Source: an uncultured Treponema sp. (lineage in GTDB: Bacteria > Spirochaetota > Spirochaetia > Treponematales > Treponemataceae). Taken from it: DNA of 41,880 bases. The position numbers and the translations under genes were made by a program. The notes below the pieces were generated by a model. That model was not told the DNA's origin, searched no databases, and saw only the letters and a program-made list of their open reading frames with translations. Of this stretch, positions 15,107-23,208 are shown piece after piece (position 1 is the stretch's first letter; each line of letters starts with the position of its first letter). Location of the stretch: the NCBI GenBank assembly GCA_946615905.1, contig CAMOIE010000023.1, positions 1 to 41,880 of the forward strand, read 5' to 3'.

Positions 15107-16120
15107 ATGGAAAACACAGAGAAACAGGGTCTTTTGACAAGAGAAGTAGCGAACTTCTTCGACAAACTCGAAAAAGGCGAAAGCTGGTTACAGCAGCCTT
15201 CCAAAGAGCCAACTTACGTAAAAAACGCCATCACAGGAAAACCAATCACGGGTCTCAACGCAATCATTCTCCAGCAGGCAATGAAAGACCAGGGAATCGA
15301 GAACCGCACAGTAATCACGAACGAGCAGGCAAAAGGCAACAACCCAAGCGGAAACGCTTACTGGAACCCGAAAGGTCAGAACGGTTACATCGCAACACTC
15401 ACATACAACAACGCAAAGGCCTTCTACGGAAAGAACTCTCCGGAAGTCCTCTCAGGCGAAAAACAGGCAGGCGAAAAACGCACATATCCTGACGGAAAGG
15501 AAATGCGCGGAATCAACTTCTCATTCGTCTACGACGCATCAAAAATGACCGAAATGAAACGCCAGCCAAAAATGAACGCCGACGGAAGCGTAGTACGATA
15601 CAAATACGATGAAGTCGCTACAGACGAGCGAGGAAAAGCAAAAAAATACGACCATGACGGCTCATATGTTACAAAAAGCGGGAAAGTAATCGAATACAAG
15701 AAAGGCGACTATGTCAAGGTACACAGCGCAGGCTCAACAGTCTACGAGACAGTCCCAACCGGAAAAAAACTTGAGACGACAAAAGCAAACGCGCCTATCA
15801 TCAACGCCGACGCCGCTGACCTCTACAAAGCAAAGGACAACTCTCCTAAAGAAGTCCTCATGGAAGGCCTCACAATGGCACTCCGAGGAGCCATGACAGG
15901 CGACTTCGAGGGATGGAAGCCGACAAAAGAGCAGGTTTCCTCAATGAAGGAATACTACACCAACCATCCGGGCGAGTTCCGAGGAGTTGCGAACACGGCA
16001 GAGGCACGAGCAAAGGGCGACAAAGAGACAGTCACAAGAATCGACGCCGCAGTAGAAGCCAAGGCACAGAAAAAAGTGGCCGAGAACACAAACACCAAAT
16101 CAAAGGGTCGCTCTAACTAA
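15107..16120 (+). CDS. ArdC-N-like single-strand DNA-binding protein
   Basis: A protein of 337 residues. The N-terminal portion (LEKGESWLQQP, then NAITGKPITGLNAIILQQAM, then VITNEQAK) has the wording of the ArdC N-terminal domain, a single-strand DNA-binding module of antirestriction proteins. No HExxH protease motif is present. The middle is beta-rich and tyrosine-rich (VRYKYDEVATDERGKAKKYDHDGSYV). The C-terminus is helical and ends basic (KSKGRSN). It probably coats or protects transferred DNA; this is inferred from the domain. The codons are slightly richer in T than those of neighbours. GAGGT precedes the ATG, and terminator hairpins follow the stop. Confidence 0.72.
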   Translation: MENTEKQGLLTREVANFFDKLEKGESWLQQPSKEPTYVKNAITGKPITGLNAIILQQAMKDQGIENRTVITNEQAKGNNPSGNAYWNPKGQNGYIATLTYNNAKAFYGKNSPEVLSGEKQAGEKRTYPDGKEMRGINFSFVYDASKMTEMKRQPKMNADGSVVRYKYDEVATDERGKAKKYDHDGSYVTKSGKVIEYKKGDYVKVHSAGSTVYETVPTGKKLETTKANAPIINADAADLYKAKDNSPKEVLMEGLTMALRGAMTGDFEGWKPTKEQVSSMKEYYTNHPGEFRGVANTAEARAKGDKETVTRIDAAVEAKAQKKVAENTNTKSKGRSN

Positions 16121-16143
16121 GACAATCCACAAAAAAAAGCTCA

Positions 16144-16236
16144 TTCCGTCGTAATTAAATTCTCAATACGACGGAAAAATCAATTAGGAAAAAAAAGGCA
16201 GGCATGATTTCATAAATGAACTCAGCCTGCCTTTTT
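16144..16236 (+). terminator. Double hairpin, second with terminator T-run
   Basis: TTCCGTCGTA (16144-16153) pairs with TACGACGGAA (16167-16176). Downstream AGGCAGGC (16196-16203) pairs with GCCTGCCT (16225-16232), its loop holding a further TTCAT/ATGAA stem, followed by TTTTT. The second stem is flanked by A- and T-runs and may work on both strands. Confidence 0.8.
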
Positions 16237-16309
16237 CATTTTCACTTTCCCATGCGGGAGAACCGTCAAATGACGGCCGTAAAACCATACCCAAAGAGTA
16301 AAAAGAAAC

Positions 16310-19300
16310 ATGGCAGACAACAGCAAAGAGAACGAGAACTTAAAAAAACTTACAGAATGGCTCAAAAACAACATATCTTACAAAGAGACACCGGCTAACC
16401 CCGAAGACGAAAACAGTTATGAATTTACAGGAACCATAAGAACAAAAGAACCAATCCCAGAAGAAATCGCAGAAATACTCGGACTTGAAAAGAAAACCGC
16501 GACAGGAAGCGACGGGCTTACCCATGAGGTCAAATATTTCATCCACAAAAACTTCGGAATTCCATACGAAAAACTCAATGACATAAAAACCTTAATCGAA
16601 GAGCAAATCCTCCTCGACGATGGCAACGAAGGCGTATGGGAAGACAAGGACATAAACTGGATTGACGATTACATCAAAGACAAAAACCTCAGAAATACCA
16701 TAGACAACATCATCAGCGAATACGCAGGCGACCGACAAACACGGCTCAAAGAACTCTCAGCCGAAAGAATGGTCAACACCCTATCAAACGCTATTGATGT
16801 ACACCCGATAGGAGACCTCACAAAACTTTATGCCGACATCGACCCTTACAGATTCGGATTCCCGCTCAACACAATAAAAATTAACGGAGATTACAGACTC
16901 ACCCTCGACCTCGACGAATACGGAAATATTCTTGACTATTCAACAGAATTTCTGAATGAAAACGGAGAACTTGACAAAGAATATCCACACAAAGATCTCT
17001 CCGACATAGATTTAGATGCTTTTAATACAATCTTCAAAGACAAAGCCCTCGAATGGTTCAGAAAACAAAGTAATCTTTACGGAGTATTCGAAGACCTCGA
17101 CCGGAACAAGGCACGCCACAAGGCAGAAGAAAGGGGCTACTTTACATGGGACGACATAGAGATAATCTCACGAGGCACCGCCTTCCTCAGTCCCGAGCTC
17201 AAGGCAAAGGACAACGCAAGAGGAAGCATAGCCCTTACTGCAATAGACTTCGGAATAAACATCGAGGAAGCAGACAGCCCCGAAGAAACGATTGAAGATT
17301 TCCTCCGGGAACATCCCGAATATAACATGTTCAATGAATCCGGCTCAATGCTCTCAGACGAAGAACGAGAAAAATACAAACAATTCCCTCACCCAAGTAA
17401 CCCAGACCACGACGAGGCAGACATTGACGACCTCATGAACCTCGGGGAAAAATACGGAATCACGAAATCCGATGCCGAAGAGATAATCAGATTCTTTTTC
17501 ACACCGGACTTCGACGGACACACAATCCTCCTCACTGACGAGAAAACGAACCTCGCTCTCCATGACTATGACAGCGGAGAAGACATAAAACTCTCGCTCC
17601 CGGAACTTATCTTCGAGGCACGGGAAAGACTCAACAAGGAAACAACCGAAGAAGAGCATCCCTGGGCCGACACGGACACAAAACTCGACGAAGAGGACTG
17701 GCTTTGGTACAAGGGACACATCAATCTTTTCAACGACAAATCAGAATTCTCCCACGATATATACGGCATACCTACCGACCCGAACTACATCGAAGGGATA
17801 AAAAAAGAATACCGCAAGAACGAGATAGAAAAAATCACAAACTGGAAGGAAGAAAAAAGACTCGAAAGAATATTCGAAGGAATGACCTCATCAGCAGGAA
17901 GCGGAGAAGAGTTCACATTCAACGAAATGAAAAACTGGGTTGACACAGAATACTTAAAAGAATGGAGCAGAGAAAGAAGGCTTGAATTCACTGTCTCGAA
18001 CATGCTCTACGACAACATCGACTTCGGAATATTCTCCGTCACGAACTACGACCAAAAAAACAACGACGAAAGAGGATTCATTCACAGAAAACAACTCGCA
18101 AAAATGACCGCAGATGAAATCATCAGCGGAAAAATCAACTCATTCCCAAAGGCACAAGAAAACCTCACTAAAGACAGCCATAAACTCATGGAAACGCTCT
18201 CACACATGTCAAGAGAACTTGAAATCGAAGAAATAAGAGCACTTTTTGTCAAAAACAACTTCATGCCGGGAGACGCGACAAAATCAGACCGCATATACTC
18301 CACGCTCAAAGAAGAAATGGAAAACTCATGGAGCCAAAGATTCCTCAAAAAAGAAATCGACGGACGAATATACCTCGACGAAATATCAACTCTTGAACCT
18401 TCAAAACACCATTTCTCAGAAGTCACGACAGAAACCTGCGAAAAAGTCCTCGACAACTGCCTCCTGTCTCTCGACGGCAAGGCACTTCATAACGAGACAG
18501 ACCTCACAATACTCCGCAGCCTCAAAGACATAAGAGCCGAGCATTACGAGCGGACAGATAACATAAAGCTCGACAAATTCTTCACAAAAGACAATTACGA
18601 AATGAAATCGTCAGCAGGAAACGGCTCTCCGATGAACTTCGAGGAAATGAAAAAATGGACCAAGGAAATGTGGCCGGAACTTACCAAAACGGAAATACTT
18701 AAAGAATCCGCATCAAGGATGCTCCTCGGAAACCTCAAATTCCCGGAATTCAATGCACCGGAATACAAAGACAACGCAGAGTGGGAATGGAATGTCTCGG
18801 ACATAACCGCAAAAAAACTCCTTCTCGATCCAAACCAAACATGGGATGAAATACAAGAATTCGCCACAAAAGACGCAGAAAAAAAACTTTCTGAAATCAA
18901 AAGCAACCTCGTCAACGAGCGGATAGAAAAAGCCTATGAGACGATAACCGAAAAATACGAGAACTATCCCGGCTTAATCGGAGAAAACAAAGAGATTTAC
19001 GAAAAAGGGGAAATCGTCGCAAATAAACTCGACGACATAATTTACAATTACAAAAACAACGAAGGACTCGTATCAAAAGAACTGTGGATCCCGAAAGAAG
19101 GCATCACATCAAGCATCGAAACCACCTTCACCCCGGAAGAAATCGAGACACTCATACGAGGCAAGGACGCATACGAACACGGCTCAGAGTCAATAGACTT
19201 CATACGCCCGAACGCAGAGGCAATAAGAAACGGAATAGAGGATAAACGGGACCTCGGCAGCATCACAAAAGGGTATGAAATATTCCAGGAACAAGACCCA

Positions 19301-20881
19301 ATATCAGAAGCAGAGTGCGTCAAAGCAATAGACAGCATGGGAACATTCTCATCAGACGAGGAAGCCGCGCAACAATGGATTAAGGACACGGACGGAAAAC
19401 TCCTCGAAGAAGAAAAAGACATCTTCACGGGAAGAGAATCCCATACTTTCATCGACACGCCAGAAAACCGCGAAATCCTAAAAGACTACATCCTCGACAA
19501 ACCTCTCAATGAGAAATTCGACTGGCAAGATTTCAACGAAGAAAAATTCGAAAGCCTCAAAAAAGGACTAGAAACCGGAGAATACCCTTCTTACGACAAC
19601 TGCTCAGTACAAATCGGAGCCATCGAAGCAGACATAACCCCGGAACCCTACGAGAAATACAAGGACGGAATTCCGTTCGGATTCTATGTCGTAGGAGACA
19701 CCGACCCAAAAACAGAAAAATTCGACATAGGATTCGTCCCTGTCAGCTACCAAGATACAGGCAAAATTGACCGTAACATTATCCTGGAAAACGACTACGA
19801 GGGATTCAAAAAAGAATTCGAGAAAGAAATCCTCGACGCGATAAAAAAAGACGACAAGCTCATAAAAGAATGTCACTGGCCGACCACCAATATGAACGAC
19901 AAGGCTGCCTCAGAAAATCTTTACGAGGCAAAAACTTCAAATGAAAACATAAACATTAACGACATTCTCTCAGACACCCCGACGTTCGCCGACCTCAACG
20001 GAAGAACAGTCTATGTCTACGAGCACGAGGGGCACACGGCAAAAGTATGCCACGGAGTCAAGGAGGGGGACGAGAAAGCGATAGAGGAAATGGCAAGCGT
20101 CCTCGCGTCAAGAATCCATGAGCCTACAGTCCTCTTCCCATGCCCCCAGCACACGGGAGAAGCCGAATACACGCTCAGAATCGCAGAGAAAATCCAGGAG
20201 AAGCTCGGTGAGAACATGGTAATAATCATGAACACGCTGGTCACAGACCCGCACGAAACCCTCTACGAGCAGAAAAAGAACATGGCCGAGGGCGGAAAAA
20301 CACTCACAGACGAGCAGATAAAATCACTTGACACCGGAAACATGAGATGGCGAGAAGGCTCCGCCCAGATCTTCGGAAAATACATCGGATGGAAACATTG
20401 CCTTCTCGACAACGTAATCTCAACCGGAAAGACGCTCGAGGACGCAAGGAAACTCGTACCGGACATGGAGCCGCTGGTCTATGCCGCATCTAGAATCTAC
20501 ATAGATAAACAAAGAGAAATCAGAGAGACGGAAAGACAAAAAAACGAGACGAGCTTTGAAAGCCTCTCGGAAAAAGAGGAAAGGCTCCAAAAGAAAGAGG
20601 CCGAGCTTCTTGAGCGCGAGAAACGGCTTAAGAAAATGAGCGAGCAGATGGAGCAGTTCAAAACGAACCAGTCCAAAGCCTGCGAGAGCATAAGAAACGG
20701 GCCGGCGTACATGGGACTCGCGTACACGTTCCGAGACCTCACGGACTGGCAGGTAGGCGCAGCACTCCACGAACTAAACGAAAGGTGCGACCAGATGAGA
20801 AGCGAGAATTCCATCAGGAACACGGAGCAGAACGACAAGCAGAACAAAAAAGACTGCTCAAACGCCGGCTCAAAAAGATAA
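16310..20881 (+). CDS. Giant multidomain protein with C-terminal phosphoribosyltransferase-like domain
   Basis: A protein of 1523 residues, acidic and mostly of unknown fold. Residues about 523-570 (SSAGSGEEFTFNEMKNW) and 763-810 (SSAGNGSPMNFEEMKKW) are two copies of one repeat about 240 residues apart. Around residue 1363 HCLLDNVISTGKTLEDARKL matches the PRPP-binding loop of type I phosphoribosyltransferases. The preceding VLFPCPQHTGEAEYTLRIAEKI fits the core, so residues about 1220-1400 are probably a PRTase-fold domain. Residues 1419-1523 form a coiled coil plus helical tail shared with the next two proteins. Polyvalent giants are typical of conjugative elements and are thought to enter recipients. 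Its substrate is unknown. The ribosome site before 16310 is weak. Confidence 0.8.
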   Translation: MADNSKENENLKKLTEWLKNNISYKETPANPEDENSYEFTGTIRTKEPIPEEIAEILGLEKKTATGSDGLTHEVKYFIHKNFGIPYEKLNDIKTLIEEQILLDDGNEGVWEDKDINWIDDYIKDKNLRNTIDNIISEYAGDRQTRLKELSAERMVNTLSNAIDVHPIGDLTKLYADIDPYRFGFPLNTIKINGDYRLTLDLDEYGNILDYSTEFLNENGELDKEYPHKDLSDIDLDAFNTIFKDKALEWFRKQSNLYGVFEDLDRNKARHKAEERGYFTWDDIEIISRGTAFLSPELKAKDNARGSIALTAIDFGINIEEADSPEETIEDFLREHPEYNMFNESGSMLSDEEREKYKQFPHPSNPDHDEADIDDLMNLGEKYGITKSDAEEIIRFFFTPDFDGHTILLTDEKTNLALHDYDSGEDIKLSLPELIFEARERLNKETTEEEHPWADTDTKLDEEDWLWYKGHINLFNDKSEFSHDIYGIPTDPNYIEGIKKEYRKNEIEKITNWKEEKRLERIFEGMTSSAGSGEEFTFNEMKNWVDTEYLKEWSRERRLEFTVSNMLYDNIDFGIFSVTNYDQKNNDERGFIHRKQLAKMTADEIISGKINSFPKAQENLTKDSHKLMETLSHMSRELEIEEIRALFVKNNFMPGDATKSDRIYSTLKEEMENSWSQRFLKKEIDGRIYLDEISTLEPSKHHFSEVTTETCEKVLDNCLLSLDGKALHNETDLTILRSLKDIRAEHYERTDNIKLDKFFTKDNYEMKSSAGNGSPMNFEEMKKWTKEMWPELTKTEILKESASRMLLGNLKFPEFNAPEYKDNAEWEWNVSDITAKKLLLDPNQTWDEIQEFATKDAEKKLSEIKSNLVNERIEKAYETITEKYENYPGLIGENKEIYEKGEIVANKLDDIIYNYKNNEGLVSKELWIPKEGITSSIETTFTPEEIETLIRGKDAYEHGSESIDFIRPNAEAIRNGIEDKRDLGSITKGYEIFQEQDPISEAECVKAIDSMGTFSSDEEAAQQWIKDTDGKLLEEEKDIFTGRESHTFIDTPENREILKDYILDKPLNEKFDWQDFNEEKFESLKKGLETGEYPSYDNCSVQIGAIEADITPEPYEKYKDGIPFGFYVVGDTDPKTEKFDIGFVPVSYQDTGKIDRNIILENDYEGFKKEFEKEILDAIKKDDKLIKECHWPTTNMNDKAASENLYEAKTSNENININDILSDTPTFADLNGRTVYVYEHEGHTAKVCHGVKEGDEKAIEEMASVLASRIHEPTVLFPCPQHTGEAEYTLRIAEKIQEKLGENMVIIMNTLVTDPHETLYEQKKNMAEGGKTLTDEQIKSLDTGNMRWREGSAQIFGKYIGWKHCLLDNVISTGKTLEDARKLVPDMEPLVYAASRIYIDKQREIRETERQKNETSFESLSEKEERLQKKEAELLEREKRLKKMSEQMEQFKTNQSKACESIRNGPAYMGLAYTFRDLTDWQVGAALHELNERCDQMRSENSIRNTEQNDKQNKKDCSNAGSKR

Positions 20882-20898
20882 AGAAAGGAGAAAACAAA

Positions 20899-23196
20899 AT
20901 GGCAAAGTACGACTACTTCATCAACGACACCGCAAACCTCGACCTCGGAATCGGGGCGGAGATTGAGCCGATAACAGGACTCTCGGCAGAAGAGGCTGTC
21001 ACAAAATACAAGAGCCTTACGGAAGAAGGATTCAGTCCCTACATCGGGCTGAACATTCCCGGGGACACCGTATTCGACGACAAATACGGAGAAGGAGCCT
21101 TAATCTTCAGCGAAAAAGAAAGCGGAATATCCTCATTCTACTTCGGAGACAATTTCGTAAAAGAACTCAAAGAAAACAACGAGCACGCACAAAATGTAAT
21201 ATCCGCGTACAAAGAACTTTACGAAGAAGCAAAAAAACAACTTCAAAATACCGAAAAACCAGAATTCTTATTCGAAAAGGAAAAGGAGCTTAACATGAAG
21301 AACGAAGAAAACAACAATAACCATGAAAAAACGTCAATCTACTCATTCTCACCGTTCGGATACGAAGGAAGCCTCGTCGCCATCGAAACCGACCTCAGAA
21401 AAGGACTCCCGGCCGTTGACATAGTAGGACTTGCGGACGGAAGCGTGAAGGAATCAAGGGAAAGAATGATTTCCGCAATCAGAAACTCCGGCCTTGAGTT
21501 CCCGCAAGAACGAGTCCTCATATCCCTCAGCCCGGCAGGCCTCAAAAAAGAAGGGACAGGCTTCGACCTCCCGATAGCACTAAGCGTACTCTCGCACACA
21601 AAAAATTATCCTTCGGACGAACCCGTACTCGCTATGGGAGAGCTTGAGCTTTCAGGAAAAATACGCCCAGTAAGGGGAGCCGTCGCCGCAGCAAACACCG
21701 CAAAATCAGCCGGAATCACAAAAATAATCTGTGACCCGACCACGGCAGAGCTTATCAAGGACATTGACGGAATTAAAATCTGCCAGGCAGAAAACCTAGA
21801 AGAACTCAATAAAAAACTTGAAAATCACGAGCACCTGAAAGAAGAGCTTTTCGTACCTACAAAACCACGGCACACCGAAAGCAAAATCCATTTCACGGAC
21901 GACCCTTACATCATGGATAGCATCAAGGACCTCGACATGAAAGGTCACTTCGAGACAATCCGTGCAATCGAAATCGCCGCCGCAGGAAAACACAACATCC
22001 TCGCGGTAGGAGCACCGGGCTGCGGAAAAACAATGCTCATGACATCACTACTCCCGGCACTCACGCCCGACCTCACCGAAGAAGAGGCACAGGCCCCAAA
22101 ACGGATAAAGAGCCTGGCAGGACTCGACTCGCCGAACACAAACAACCTCCGCCCTTCCTTCCGTACGCCACACCAGACTTCGAGCATCGAGGGAATATGC
22201 GGTGGAGGCGCACAAGTACGCCCGGGAGAAATAAGCCTCGCGCACAACGGAACCCTGTTCCTCGACGAAGCCGCTGAGTTCAAAACATCAGTGCTGCAGA
22301 TGATGCGGGTCCCTCTCGAAAACAAGACAATCACGATAAGCCGTGCCGGACGCACGACGGTCTACCCGGCAGACTTCCAGCTCGCAATGGCAACGAACCC
22401 ATGCCCCTGCGGTTGCATGGGAACCAAAGACAAGGTATGCCTCGACAACGCACAAAGCATAGACCTGTACTGGAAAAAATTCAGCGGCCCCCTCCTCGAC
22501 CGGGTTGAGATAAAGCAATTCGTAGAAAAAAACGAGAGCGACACCCGGGAAATGAGCCTCGAAGAAATGCGAGGGCAGGTAGCGAAAGCAATCGAAATCC
22601 AAAGAGAAAGGGGAGTCTACAACGGAAAGATGACCCCGGAACAGGTAAAACAATACTGCAAGCTCGACAAGGAAGAGCAAGCCTTCCTCGACAACCATGT
22701 GGAATCAAACGGTCTCTCTGAGAGAGAAAAGAACAATCTCCTCAAGCTCTCCCTCACGGTAGCGAACATGGAAGGACGGGATTACATCAAGATGGACGAC
22801 CTCAAGGAAGCAAGGGAACTCTCAAGCAGAATATTCGAGAAACCGCATGAATACGCATACGAGCCACCGAAAAAAATATCCCTCGACGAAAAAGAAAACC
22901 AGCTCAATGAAAAAGAAACCGAAATCTCAAAAAAAGAGAAGAAGGCAAAAAAAGTAGGGGAGCAGGTCGAGCAGTTCAGCAAGAACACAAAGAAAGCCTC
23001 GGAAAGCATCAAGAACGGAAAGGCAAACATGGAACTCGCCGAAATGTTCCAGGGACTATCCGAAAACCAGATAGACGAGGCAAAGAAACAACTCAGCGCA
23101 ATCTGCAACCAAATGAGACTTGAGAACAGCAAGACACACCAAAACGAACAGGAAAACGACAAACAGAAAGACACCGGCCACAAAGGAAACCGCTAA
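20899..23196 (+). CDS. comM: ComM/YifB-family AAA+ ATPase fused to extra N- and C-terminal domains
   Basis: A protein of 765 residues. From residue about 140 it is a full YifB/ComM: the ChlI-type N domain (YSFSPFGYEGSLVAIETDLRKG, VDIVGLADGSVKESRERM), Walker A GAPGCGKT (about 370), GTLFLDEAAEF (about 453) and NPCPCGCMG (about 500). ComM is known as a hexameric branch-migration helicase for incoming DNA. Residues 1-125 (YFINDTANLDLGIGAEIEPI...) are an added domain of the kind found in large polyvalent proteins. Residues 662-765 are the tail shared with both neighbouring giants. An in-frame ATG at 21295 with AAGGAG six nt before it sits exactly at the ComM boundary. The start at 20899 follows AAAGGAG; a longer frame from 20785 overlaps the previous gene. 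Confidence 0.9.
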   Translation: MAKYDYFINDTANLDLGIGAEIEPITGLSAEEAVTKYKSLTEEGFSPYIGLNIPGDTVFDDKYGEGALIFSEKESGISSFYFGDNFVKELKENNEHAQNVISAYKELYEEAKKQLQNTEKPEFLFEKEKELNMKNEENNNNHEKTSIYSFSPFGYEGSLVAIETDLRKGLPAVDIVGLADGSVKESRERMISAIRNSGLEFPQERVLISLSPAGLKKEGTGFDLPIALSVLSHTKNYPSDEPVLAMGELELSGKIRPVRGAVAAANTAKSAGITKIICDPTTAELIKDIDGIKICQAENLEELNKKLENHEHLKEELFVPTKPRHTESKIHFTDDPYIMDSIKDLDMKGHFETIRAIEIAAAGKHNILAVGAPGCGKTMLMTSLLPALTPDLTEEEAQAPKRIKSLAGLDSPNTNNLRPSFRTPHQTSSIEGICGGGAQVRPGEISLAHNGTLFLDEAAEFKTSVLQMMRVPLENKTITISRAGRTTVYPADFQLAMATNPCPCGCMGTKDKVCLDNAQSIDLYWKKFSGPLLDRVEIKQFVEKNESDTREMSLEEMRGQVAKAIEIQRERGVYNGKMTPEQVKQYCKLDKEEQAFLDNHVESNGLSEREKNNLLKLSLTVANMEGRDYIKMDDLKEARELSSRIFEKPHEYAYEPPKKISLDEKENQLNEKETEISKKEKKAKKVGEQVEQFSKNTKKASESIKNGKANMELAEMFQGLSENQIDEAKKQLSAICNQMRLENSKTHQNEQENDKQKDTGHKGNR

Positions 23197-23208
23197 AGGA
23201 GAAAGGAC

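Noticed and set aside
20785..20898. Longer start for the ComM fusion
   Set aside because: It would overlap the end of the PRTase protein in another frame; AAAGGAG and ATG 20899 are clear.
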